A stretch of DNA of 64,000 bases, taken from Bradyrhizobium sp. 200. Lineage in GTDB: Bacteria; Pseudomonadota; Alphaproteobacteria; Rhizobiales; Xanthobacteraceae. Below are positions 28,987 through 38,689 of this stretch, in pieces. How positions within the stretch are numbered: the stretch's first letter is position 1; each line of letters opens with the position of its first letter. Location: positions 3,888,001-3,952,000 of the forward strand of contig NZ_CP064689.1 of assembly GCF_023100945.1 (NCBI RefSeq), given 5' to 3'. The notes below the pieces were generated by a model. The model made no database searches and was not told the DNA's origin. It saw only the letters and a list, made by a program, of their open reading frames with translations. The position numbers and the translations under genes were made by a program.

Positions 28987-29364
28987 ATGCAGACCGTCAT
29001 TATTGTCGTTCACCTCATGATCGTCTCGGTGCTGATCGGTGCCGTGCTGCTGCAGAAATCCGAAGGCGGCGGCCTCGGCATGGGCGGCGGCGCCGGCTTC
29101 ATGTCGAGCCGCGGCACCGCCAATCTATTGACGCGGACGACGGCGATCCTGGCGGGGCTTTTCTTCCTGACCAGCATGGCGCTCGCCTGGCTTGCCGGTG
29201 TCGATCGCAAGCCGGCTTCGATCCTCGGCACGCCGGCGACGCAGTCGCAGCCGGGTGGCGCGACGCCGATCGCCCCGCCGACCTCGGGCGGCGTGCTCGA
29301 TACGCTCAAGAAGGTGGATGAACAGCAGGCGCCGTCGGGCCCGCAGGCGCCGCGTTCGCAGTAA
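28987..29364 (+). CDS. secG: Preprotein translocase subunit SecG
   Basis: Small partner of SecYE in protein export. The 125-residue protein has helix 1 (TVIIVVHLMIVSVLIGAVLL), the conserved loop QKSEGGGLGMGGG..FMSSRGTANLLTR, helix 2 (TAILAGLFFLTSMALAWLAG) and a Pro/Gln-rich tail typical of alphaproteobacterial SecG. The ATG at 28987 has GGAAGG upstream. Confidence 0.96.
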   Translation: MQTVIIVVHLMIVSVLIGAVLLQKSEGGGLGMGGGAGFMSSRGTANLLTRTTAILAGLFFLTSMALAWLAGVDRKPASILGTPATQSQPGGATPIAPPTSGGVLDTLKKVDEQQAPSGPQAPRSQ

Positions 29365-29376
29365 AGCAGGGTGGCT

Positions 29377-29404
29377 ATGCAGGACGGCCTCTACCGTCCT
29401 GCAT
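29377..29404. terminator. Strong hairpin after secG
   Basis: ATGCAGGACGG-cctcta-CCGTCCTGCAT is a perfect eleven-base-pair stem 12 bases after the secG stop. No T-run follows, so it may be a processing or stabilising stem rather than a complete terminator. Confidence 0.55.
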
Positions 29405-29524
29405 CAGAACTTCCCATCAATGCTTTGAAATCGCTTGAAATTTAACGTCACCCACAGCCCGGCAAAATGTTTGCCCGCGCATGCGATTCGTTTTGGAGAA
29501 TCGGGGCAGTGGCCTTAAAGGTAG

Positions 29525-31162
<1,638 letters not shown>

Positions 31163-31176
31163 ACCTGCAACGGAAT

Positions 31177-31270
31177 CGTAGGGTGGGAAAGCGAAGCGTG
31201 CCCACCATTCCGAGACGACGGTCTGGATAGATGGTGGGCACGGCGCTTCGCGCCTTTGTCCGCCCCACGG
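31177..31270. repeat. Palindromic intergenic repeat, family A
   Basis: CGTAGGGTGGGAAAGCGAAG ... CGTGCCCACCATTCC ... ATGGTGGGCACGGCGCTTCGCGCC. A sequence relative of 2751-2838. It lies between pyrG and the NIPSNAP gene. Confidence 0.75.
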
Positions 31271-31352
31271 CTCCGCCTTTGACGAACGATTGAATTGTTG
31301 CGACAAACGCTTCCGCGTCCTGCAAGAACAATAACCTTAGGGAGTGAAGCCG

Positions 31353-31679
31353 ATGATCATGGAAATGCGCGTCTACCGCTGTCTGCCCGGTCGCCTGCCG
31401 GCGCTGATGAAGCGCTTCGATACGCTGACGCTGAAACTGTGGGACAAGCACGGCATCAAGCAGGCCGGCTTCTACACCACGCTGATCGGCACCTCCAACC
31501 AGGAACTGACCTATTTCGTCGCCTGGGATTCGCTGGCCGATCGCGAAAAGAAATGGACTGCATTCCAGTCCGATCCCGACTGGATCGCCGGCCGCGCCAA
31601 GAGCGAGGAGGACGGCCAGATCATCGACAACATCGTCAGCCAGTTGCTGGTGCCGACGGCGTTCTCCGCGGTAAAATAG
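31353..31679 (+). CDS. NIPSNAP-family protein
   Basis: A 108-residue dimeric alpha/beta barrel-type protein. The NIPSNAP pattern is MEMRVYRCLPGRLPALMKRF near the start, KHGIKQAGFYTTLIG, and ELTYFVAWDSLADREKKW. AGGGAG lies eight bases before the ATG at 31353. Cofactor and function are not established for most members. It lies between pyrG and kdsA. Confidence 0.88.
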   Translation: MIMEMRVYRCLPGRLPALMKRFDTLTLKLWDKHGIKQAGFYTTLIGTSNQELTYFVAWDSLADREKKWTAFQSDPDWIAGRAKSEEDGQIIDNIVSQLLVPTAFSAVK

Positions 31680-31772
31680 CCGCCGGCGCAACCCTGATAT
31701 TTTGGGGTTAAACGGGGTTGATCCTGAGGTCGCGGACCGGCATGGTCCGCGCCAGATACGAAGGAAAATCCC

Positions 31773-32624
31773 TTGAACGCGAAACTCGATGCAGCCCCGG
31801 TCGTCTCGGTCGGCCCGGTCAAATTCGGCAATACCTTGCCGATTTCGATCATTGCCGGCCCTTGCGCACTTGAGAGCCGCGCGCACGCCCTTGAAGTGGC
31901 GACCGCGCTGAAGGAGATCGCGGGCCGCCTCAAGATTGGCCTCGTCTACAAGACCTCGTTCGACAAGGCCAACCGCACCTCGGGCTCGGCCGGTCGCGGC
32001 ATTGGCCTGGCGCAGGCCCTGCCGATCTTCGCCGAGATACGCTCTTCGCTCGGTTTGCCCGTGCTGACCGACGTGCACGAGCCCTCGCAATGCGCGGAAG
32101 CCGCACAGGCGGTCGACGTGTTGCAGATTCCGGCCTTCCTGTGCCGGCAGACGGATCTGCTGCTGGCAGCGGCGGCGACCGGCAAGGTCGTCAACGTCAA
32201 GAAGGGCCAGTTCCTCGCGCCTTGGGAAATGGCGAACGTCGTCACCAAGGTCACCGGCGGCGGCAATCCAAATGTGCTGGTGACCGAACGCGGCGCCTCG
32301 TTCGGCTACAACACGCTTGTCTCCGACATGCGCGCGCTGCCGATCATGGCGCAGACGACAGGCGCGCCCGTTATTTTCGACGCCACCCATTCGGTGCAGC
32401 AGCCGGGCGGGAAGGGTACTTCATCCGGCGGCCAGCGCGAATTCGTGCCCGTGCTGGCGCGCGCGGCGGTCGCCGTCGGCGTCGCCGGCGTGTTCATCGA
32501 GACCCATCCCGATCCGGATCGCGCACCGTCGGACGGGCCCAACATGGTGCCGCTGCGCGAGTTCGAAGTGTTGATAAAGACGCTGATGGAGTACGACGCG
32601 CTTTCAAAGCGCGGAGCGCACTGA
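31773..32624 (+). CDS. kdsA: 3-deoxy-8-phosphooctulonate synthase
   Basis: Condenses PEP with arabinose 5-phosphate to KDO 8-phosphate for lipopolysaccharide. The 283-residue TIM barrel contains [39 protein letters not shown] and [12 protein letters not shown]. The start is TTG at 31773, with AAGGAA seven bases upstream, a convincing non-ATG start. Metal-dependent and metal-independent forms exist; I did not assign one. Confidence 0.96.
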   Translation: MNAKLDAAPVVSVGPVKFGNTLPISIIAGPCALESRAHALEVATALKEIAGRLKIGLVYKTSFDKANRTSGSAGRGIGLAQALPIFAEIRSSLGLPVLTDVHEPSQCAEAAQAVDVLQIPAFLCRQTDLLLAAAATGKVVNVKKGQFLAPWEMANVVTKVTGGGNPNVLVTERGASFGYNTLVSDMRALPIMAQTTGAPVIFDATHSVQQPGGKGTSSGGQREFVPVLARAAVAVGVAGVFIETHPDPDRAPSDGPNMVPLREFEVLIKTLMEYDALSKRGAH

Positions 32625-32640
32625 TGACGCGGATATCGCC

Positions 32641-33834
32641 GTGACCGCATCCAGCGGCATGCCGCCGGCGCTAAATATCATTGCGCTCGCGACCTTTTCG
32701 GCAGCCCTGTCCGCCCGCGCGCTGGATCCAGTGCTGCCGCATGTGGCGGAGGATTTTTCCGTCAGTATCGCCGCCGCCGCCAGTTTCGCCGCCGTCTTCG
32801 CCTTCACCTTTGCCATCATCCAGCCCGTGCTTGGCGCCATGGCCGACATGTTCGGCAAGGCCCGGCTGATGATCGTCTGCCTGGTGCTGCTCGGGCTTGC
32901 CAACATTCTCGGCGCGATGGCGACGTCGTTCCCGCTGCTGTTCGCGAGCCGTATTCTCGCCGGCATCGGCTCTGGCGGGGTATTCCCGGTGTCACTCAGC
33001 CTGACCAGCGATCTCGTCGGCCCGGAAAAACGCCAGATCGCGATCAGTCGTACGCTGGCGGGTGCGATGACCGGCAATCTGCTGGGGGCCTCCGCGTCCG
33101 GCCTGATCGGCGACTTTCTCGGCTGGCGCGGTGTGCTCGCCGTGCTCGGTGTTCTTGTGGTGCTGGCATCGATCGCGGTGGCCGCCGGGTTTCGCGGTGC
33201 CGCGCTGACGCGTCCGCCGCGCACGAGCCTCTCAGCCCTCATACAAGGCTATCGCACGATTTTCACCAACCCGAATGCGCGCATCTGCTACGCCGCCGTG
33301 TTCATCGAAGGCTGCTGCGTGCTCGGACTGTTTCCGTTCCTCGCGTCCTTCTTGTTCGAACTCGGCGAAACCTCGCTGTCGATCGCGGGCGTCGTCATCG
33401 CGGGCTTTGCGGTCGGCGGCCTCTTCTACACAACGACGGTATCGCGGCTTCTCCCGCGGATCGGCGTCAACGGGATGATGATCGGCGGCGCGGCGCTGGT
33501 CGGCGTGCAGCTCATCGCGGTGGCGATAGGGCCCGAGTGGAAGCTGCAAACGCTCAGCCTGATTTTCATGGGCTGGGGGTTCTACATGATCCACGGCAGC
33601 CTGCAGGTATTCGCCAGCGAATTGTCGGCGGAAGCGCGCGCCACCGCGCTGTCGCTGCATGCGTTCTTTTTCTTCATGGGCCAGACCATCGGCCCGATCG
33701 CCTATGGTTTCGGCATCCAGCACGCCGGCAAGGTTCCCACCTTGCTGACCGCAGCGGCCATCATGATCGCGCTCGGCTTTGCCTGTGCGAAGCTGCTTCG
33801 CCAGACGCGGCCGGCGGACGCGGCGGTGACGTAG
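32641..33834 (+). CDS. MFS transporter
   Basis: A 397-residue twelve-helix major facilitator. Segment MADMFGKARLMIVCLVLLG after helix 2 is the motif A region, and SRILAGIGSGGVFPVSLSLTSD the helix 4-5 region. The central loop (RGAALTRPPRTSLSALIQG) lies near residue 190. It resembles drug/sugar efflux DHA1-type permeases; the substrate is unknown. GTG at 32641 is 16 bases after the kdsA stop, so it may be read through from kdsA. It ends at a family B repeat. Confidence 0.88.
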   Translation: MTASSGMPPALNIIALATFSAALSARALDPVLPHVAEDFSVSIAAAASFAAVFAFTFAIIQPVLGAMADMFGKARLMIVCLVLLGLANILGAMATSFPLLFASRILAGIGSGGVFPVSLSLTSDLVGPEKRQIAISRTLAGAMTGNLLGASASGLIGDFLGWRGVLAVLGVLVVLASIAVAAGFRGAALTRPPRTSLSALIQGYRTIFTNPNARICYAAVFIEGCCVLGLFPFLASFLFELGETSLSIAGVVIAGFAVGGLFYTTTVSRLLPRIGVNGMMIGGAALVGVQLIAVAIGPEWKLQTLSLIFMGWGFYMIHGSLQVFASELSAEARATALSLHAFFFFMGQTIGPIAYGFGIQHAGKVPTLLTAAAIMIALGFACAKLLRQTRPADAAVT

Positions 33835-33964
33835 AGCGGGATGACGTTTCTTCGAACCGCCATCCCGCTCTATTTCTTTTGATTTGAGCATGATCTCCGC
33901 GCAAACGCGTTCCGCGTTTGTCGCGAGGGAAAACCGGTACCCACTTTTCCGGATCGTGCTCTAG
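33833..33964. repeat. Intergenic repeat, family B
   Basis: AGAGCGGGATGACGTTTC ... CCATCCCGCTCT followed by GAGCATGATC ... AAAACCGGTACCCACTTTTC ... GTGCTCTAG. The same two modules as 11451-11553. An extra CGCAAACGCGTTCCGCGTTTG palindrome sits inside. Confidence 0.85.
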
Positions 33965-33973
33965 CCGGCGCCG

Positions 33974-34090
33974 TCACCAGAATCCGATGATGTATTCGAC
34001 CAAAAAGGCCAACGTAAAGTAGGCGAGGGTGCCGATGGCCAACAAGGCAACCGACAGCCACACCCACAAGGGTGTCGTTTCCTTGGTCAT
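33974..34090 (-). CDS. 38-residue single-helix membrane protein
   Basis: From ATG 34090 the frame reads MTKETTPLWVWLSVALLAIG and continues with a hydrophobic helix to VEYIIGFW before TGA. Lys/Glu at the start, an uninterrupted helix of about 24 residues and an aromatic end fit a small inner-membrane protein. No strong ribosome site is visible. Good residue ordering rather than homology supports it. It lies between a repeat and the glutaminase gene. Confidence 0.55.
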   Translation of the reverse strand: MTKETTPLWVWLSVALLAIGTLAYFTLAFLVEYIIGFW

Positions 34091-34306
34091 GTTGATTGCT
34101 CATGCCGTTACGCGCCGCATCGCTGGCAGCGCTGGTTTCCCCCGGCTGGACGACAATGGTGCAATTCGGGGCTCGAAACGTAAGGAAATGAAGGCTCGCG
34201 TCAGGATGACGCACGTCTGCCGCGTGCGACCGCCGTTGGATGCCGAAGTCAGGTAGCCGGCCATGGCATGGGGATTGCTTCGTTTCTTGCCATTTAAGGT
34301 GATGAT

Positions 34307-36181
34307 GTGGACGACCAGATTACCCGTTCGGCCAAAAGTAATTTCGCCGCCAGAAATACCGGTTACGCCAACGAGCCGCCGCTGCAACGGTTCCTGGCCG
34401 CCTGCCACGAGGAATTCAGATCGGACCATTCCGGCGCGGTCGCTGATTACATCCCCGAGCTGAAGCGCGCCAATCCGGCGTATTTCGGCATCGGTCTCGT
34501 CACCATCGATGGCCATGTCTACGACGTCGGCGATAGCGCCGTGCCTTTCACCATTCAATCGGTCTCGAAAGCCTTCGTATTTGCGCTTGCGCTCGACATG
34601 GTCGGCGAGGAGCGCGTATCCGCTGCGATCGGCGTCGAGCCGAGCGGCGAGGCGTTCAATTCGATTCGCCTGACCAACGACAACCGCCCGTTCAACCCGA
34701 TGGTCAATGCCGGTGCGATCGCCTGTTCCGGTCTGATCCAGCAGGTCGACGGCGCGTTCGCCTTCGAGCGCATTCGCGAGAAACTCAGCCAGTTCGCCGG
34801 GCGCGAACTCGGCGTCGACGACGCGGTTCACGCTTCCGAAGCGCTGACCGGCAACCGCAATCGTGCGATCGCCTGGTTGCTGAGAAATTATCTCGTGCTT
34901 CAGGACGACGTCGATGCGGTGCTGGACACCTATTTTCGGCAATGCGCCATCCTGGTCACGGCGCGCGACCTTGCCGTCATGGCGGCGACGCTTGCCAATC
35001 GCGGCGTCAATCCGGTCACCGGCGTTTCCGTCATTCCGCCCAACGTCGTCGCCCGCACGCTCTCCGTCATGACCAGTTCGGGCATGTATGATTATGCCGG
35101 TGAATGGATCTATCGTGTCGGCATCCCCGCGAAGAGCGGCGTCGGCGGCGGCATTGTCGCAGCGCTTCCGTCCCAATTGGGGCTCGGCACGTTCTCGCCG
35201 AACCTCGACAGCCACGGCAACAGCGTGCGCGGCCTGAAAGTATGCGAGGCGCTGTCATCGCGCTTCGACCTGCACATGCTCAACCGCAGCGCCGACGTCC
35301 GCACCTGCATCATTGCCGACTACGACATCTTCGGCATTTCGTCGCGCCGCAGCCGCCAGCCGCATGAGCAGCAGATCCTCGACGAGCGCCATAGCGATAT
35401 CAGGGTGCTCGAACTGGTCGGCGCGCTCAACTTTGCTGCGATCGACCATGTGACGCGCCGGCTCGCCGGTGAGCCGCCGAATGCACCGCTGCTGATCCTC
35501 GATTTTCGCCGGGTGCCCGATCTGACTGCGGCGGGCGCCCAGCTTCTCGGCGAGAACCTGACGATCTTGGGTAATGCCGGCGTCACGGCGATCCTGACCG
35601 GCTTTGAGGCGACATCGCCGGTATGGAAGGCGATTTTCGCGCGCATCTCCGATCCCGGGAGGCTGCGGCGCTTTGCCCTGCTCGATGACGCCATCGAATG
35701 GGCTGAAGACCAGATCATCTATCGCTATGGCGGCTTCACCACGTCGAAGGAAACCAGCCATCTCGGTGAGCAGGCGCTGCTGGCTGATCTGGCGCCTGAA
35801 GAGATTGCCGCGCTGGCCGATCTCTCGACCGCGCGGCGCTATGAGGCTGGCCAGCGCATTATCAGCGCCGGGGAGCCTGCCAATTCGCTGTTCTTTCTGC
35901 AGAGCGGCATGGTCAGCGTGAAGCTGCCGAGCGGCGTGCGGCTGGCTTCGCTTGGACCCGGCATGGAGTTCGGCGAGATGGCCATTATCGAAACGCACCG
36001 CAGCGCCGATGTCTGGGCCGACACCGCCGTGAAATGCCTCGAACTGCCGCTCGACAGCTTTGCCGATTATCGCCGGCTCCACCCGCAGATCGCGATGAAG
36101 ATCATGCGCAATCTTTCCGCGCTGCTGGCGCGGCGCCTGATCCTCGCCAACGCCAAGGTCGACCTGCTCAGCGCCTATTGA
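34307..36181 (+). CDS. glsA: Glutaminase fused to STAS and cyclic-nucleotide-binding domains
   Basis: A 624-residue three-domain protein. Residues about 25-340 are a serine-dependent beta-lactamase-like glutaminase (Gln to Glu plus ammonia), with the catalytic SVSK at 85-88, NDNRPFNPMVNAGAI and the GVGGGIVA glycine loop. Residues about 360-470 form a STAS domain (LELVGALNFAAIDHV, LLILDFRRVPDLTAAG). Residues about 490-605 form a cyclic nucleotide-binding domain with the phosphate-binding cassette FGEMAIIETHRSADVW, keeping the Glu and Arg contacts. The start is GTG 34307 after AAGGTGAT. Activity is probably tuned by cyclic nucleotide and by a STAS partner. Confidence 0.92.
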   Translation: MDDQITRSAKSNFAARNTGYANEPPLQRFLAACHEEFRSDHSGAVADYIPELKRANPAYFGIGLVTIDGHVYDVGDSAVPFTIQSVSKAFVFALALDMVGEERVSAAIGVEPSGEAFNSIRLTNDNRPFNPMVNAGAIACSGLIQQVDGAFAFERIREKLSQFAGRELGVDDAVHASEALTGNRNRAIAWLLRNYLVLQDDVDAVLDTYFRQCAILVTARDLAVMAATLANRGVNPVTGVSVIPPNVVARTLSVMTSSGMYDYAGEWIYRVGIPAKSGVGGGIVAALPSQLGLGTFSPNLDSHGNSVRGLKVCEALSSRFDLHMLNRSADVRTCIIADYDIFGISSRRSRQPHEQQILDERHSDIRVLELVGALNFAAIDHVTRRLAGEPPNAPLLILDFRRVPDLTAAGAQLLGENLTILGNAGVTAILTGFEATSPVWKAIFARISDPGRLRRFALLDDAIEWAEDQIIYRYGGFTTSKETSHLGEQALLADLAPEEIAALADLSTARRYEAGQRIISAGEPANSLFFLQSGMVSVKLPSGVRLASLGPGMEFGEMAIIETHRSADVWADTAVKCLELPLDSFADYRRLHPQIAMKIMRNLSALLARRLILANAKVDLLSAY

Positions 36182-36371
36182 GGCCGCAGAAAGCGTTGTG
36201 CATGTGCGGTGGTCGGTTGCAGAGGCCGTCCGGCTCAAGACGAGGGAGTCGGATCGCTTTGCGCGTGCGCCGCAGCTCGCGCCTTAGTGCTTGCCAAGTT
36301 TCCACATTGTGCAAAGATTGAACAGAACCGACCGGCCCAGTGCTTAGTCCCGTCGCGAACGGAGGATTGCC

Positions 36372-36839
36372 TTGAGCGAGCCGATTCACCCTAGCGCGCC
36401 CCACCACATGCCGTCTTTCATCACCGCACCCGGCGACACCGACATTCTGATGGTCGCCGTCGGCATTTTTCTGATCGTCGCCGTTCTCGCGGTCGGTAAT
36501 TTCTATTTGCACCTGCACTCGCTACCGGAGCGGATGGCCCACAAATCGCAGAAGTTCCAATTTGAAATCGTGGCCATACTGGGCCTGCTATCGCTGTTCA
36601 CGCACAACCACCTGTTCTGGGTGATCGGGTTGTTCCTCGCCATGATCGACCTGCCGGACTTCAGCACGCCGCTGCGCAGGATCGCCGGATCGGTCGAAAA
36701 GATGGCTGGCGTTCCGCCTGAACCAGACCCGACCGAGCCACAAGTTGGAGACGCGACGCACGCTGCCGCAACAGGCGATGCCAAGGCCCGCATCGAGAAG
36801 GCCAGCGGCGCCAAGAGCGAGGTGCACGGCCATGCTTGA
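36372..36839 (+). CDS. Small membrane protein, DUF3302/YiaW-like partner of HlyD
   Basis: A 155-residue protein with two helices (about 25-48 ILMVAVGIFLIVAVLAVGNF and 68-90) and a hydrophilic, Ala/Glu-rich tail. The layout resembles Escherichia coli YiaW (DUF3302), which pairs with the HlyD-type YiaV. TTG start at 36372 with GGAGG eight bases upstream. It overlaps the HlyD gene by eight bases, which supports joint function, probably in an export complex. The DUF3302 call is inference from pattern and context. Confidence 0.65.
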   Translation: MSEPIHPSAPHHMPSFITAPGDTDILMVAVGIFLIVAVLAVGNFYLHLHSLPERMAHKSQKFQFEIVAILGLLSLFTHNHLFWVIGLFLAMIDLPDFSTPLRRIAGSVEKMAGVPPEPDPTEPQVGDATHAAATGDAKARIEKASGAKSEVHGHA

Positions 36840-38064
36840 GCTGCTCCTCTGTTCGCTGCTGACCATCTTGCCGGATTATCTCTATCGCCGCTATCGGCAG
36901 GGAAAGCGCATCGGCCACGAAATCACGCTCTATTCGGTCTGGTTCGAACTGCGATATGGCATCGTCGCCTGCCTGATGCTTACGGTCTCCCTGATCACGA
37001 TGATCTTCTACTTTCATCCGTCAACCAGTTCGGCGACATTGTACTACCGGACCGTTCCAATCATGCCCGAGGTAACCGGCCGGGTGGCGGAGGTTCACGT
37101 CGAACTCAGCGCGCCCGTCAAGCAAGGTGACGTGATTTTCAGACTGGACAGCGCCAAGCAGGAAGCGTCGCTACTGACAGCCAGGCGCAAGATCGCCGAA
37201 ACCGATGCCGCCATGCTGGCCGCAGAGGCCGATATCATGAAGGCGGAAGGCCAGGTTCAGGAGGCAAAAGGCGCGCTGCAGCAGGCAACGGACGAACTCG
37301 ACGTCAAACGCGAATTGCAGAAACGCAATCCCGGCATTGTTCCGCAACGCGACATCGAAAAGCTCGAAGTGGCCGTCGCGGGTCGTCAGGGCAGCCTCGA
37401 CGCCGCGACCGCTGCCAAACAATCCGCGATGACGCGACTGAGCTCTCTGCTGCCGGCGGAGAAGGCAAGCGCAGAGGCGGCACTGGCCGAAGCGCAGGTC
37501 GATCTGGATAAGACCTTTATTCGCGCCGGCGTCGACGGGCGGGTCGAGCAATTTGCCCTGAGGCCGGGTGATATCGTCAATCCAATGATACGGACGGCCG
37601 GCGTTCTGATTCCGGAGGGCGCGGGACGGAGGGCTCTCATGGCAGGGTTTGGGCAGATCGAGGCTCAGGTCATGAAGGTCGGAATGGTGGCCGAGGCCAC
37701 CTGCATTTCCAAGCCGTGGACGATCATTCCGATGGTGGTTACCAGCGTGCAGGACTACATCGCGGCGGGCCAGTTCAGGGGCGGCGAACAACTCCTCGAG
37801 GCGCAGCAGGTCGTGCGTCCGGGCACCATTCTCGTTTTTTTGGAGCCGATCTACAAGGGCGGGCTGGAGGGCGTGACGCCGGGAAGCAGTTGCATCGCCA
37901 ACGCCTACACCAGCAATCACGAACTGATCTCGTCAGGCAAAATCGGTTCGTTCAAGAGCTTTGCGTTGCATGTCGTCGATGCGACCGGGCTAGTGCACGC
38001 GATGCTGCTGCGGATTCAGGCGCTGCTGCTGCCGGTCAAGACGCTGGTGCTGAGCGGGCATTGA
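36832..38064 (+). CDS. HlyD-family membrane fusion protein
   Basis: A 410-residue periplasmic adaptor. It has two N-terminal hydrophobic segments (MLELLLCSLLTILPDYLY and GIVACLMLTVSLITMIFYF). The barrel-lipoyl start IMPEVTGRVAEVHVELSAPVKQGDVIFRLD is followed by a long helical hairpin (about 100-225) and the second lipoyl half FIRAGVDGRVEQFALRPGDIV. YiaV/EmrA-type. The start is ATG 36832, overlapping the preceding gene. No ABC or RND pump is adjacent, so the inner-membrane partner is unknown. Confidence 0.88.
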   Translation: MLELLLCSLLTILPDYLYRRYRQGKRIGHEITLYSVWFELRYGIVACLMLTVSLITMIFYFHPSTSSATLYYRTVPIMPEVTGRVAEVHVELSAPVKQGDVIFRLDSAKQEASLLTARRKIAETDAAMLAAEADIMKAEGQVQEAKGALQQATDELDVKRELQKRNPGIVPQRDIEKLEVAVAGRQGSLDAATAAKQSAMTRLSSLLPAEKASAEAALAEAQVDLDKTFIRAGVDGRVEQFALRPGDIVNPMIRTAGVLIPEGAGRRALMAGFGQIEAQVMKVGMVAEATCISKPWTIIPMVVTSVQDYIAAGQFRGGEQLLEAQQVVRPGTILVFLEPIYKGGLEGVTPGSSCIANAYTSNHELISSGKIGSFKSFALHVVDATGLVHAMLLRIQALLLPVKTLVLSGH

Positions 38065-38100
38065 GACGTCCGCGGTGCAGCCGAGCTTTCTTTGCTCAGA

Positions 38101-38661
38101 TCAGAGGCCAAGCGTGATCTCGGCCCAGCGCATCACAGTGCTGCCATTGAGAAACTCGATCACGCTGGGCTCGATAGCTGCCGGCCGGTCGTGGCCGAGC
38201 ACAGCAGTCGCTGCGATCATGTCGCAGCGCTCCCTGAAAACGACCGATATCGCCGTCTTGCCAGGCGGATTGCGAGCGTTGAGCGTGTAAGCGCGGCTGC
38301 GACCTTCCATCGACGCAATTCTGACTGGGCGACTGGTGCCGAGCGGCGAGACGTCGCCGACGAGGACAAGATCTCCCATGCGGTCCACATCGTCGTCGTC
38401 CGCTACGCCGGTCGTGCAATTGCAAAAGCCGATCTTCGCACGCAGATAAACGTTCACTTCGGTACCGCAGTCCGCAGCCCTGCAGCGGAACGCCTTTCCC
38501 TTCCCAAAGGGATCGCTCGGGAAGGGCCAAGCTATCTCGGTCCATACCGGCGCGGTCGCAGTTGCGGCCGCGCGCTGTGGCAGACCGGACCATGCCAGCA
38601 TCGCCGCCAGCACAGTTCCCAGCGACGCTGCTACAATGGCGACACGACCTACGGCCCTCAT
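38101..38661 (-). CDS. Exported cysteine-containing protein of unknown function
   Basis: A 186-residue protein with a signal peptide (MRAVGRVAIVAASLGTVLAA). The mature part has cysteines in FRCRAADCGTEVNVYLRAK and IGFCNCTTG, then an Asp run ADDDDVDRM, and one later Cys. Paired cysteines and the Asp cluster might bind metal or form disulfides; that is inference. ATG 38661 was preferred to 38748 for the signal peptide. It lies downstream of the TPR gene with a 28-base gap, same strand. Confidence 0.7.
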   Translation of the reverse strand: MRAVGRVAIVAASLGTVLAAMLAWSGLPQRAAATATAPVWTEIAWPFPSDPFGKGKAFRCRAADCGTEVNVYLRAKIGFCNCTTGVADDDDVDRMGDLVLVGDVSPLGTSRPVRIASMEGRSRAYTLNARNPPGKTAISVVFRERCDMIAATAVLGHDRPAAIEPSVIEFLNGSTVMRWAEITLGL

Positions 38662-38689
38662 TGCACCACCGTTTTGGCTTCTGGTTGGT

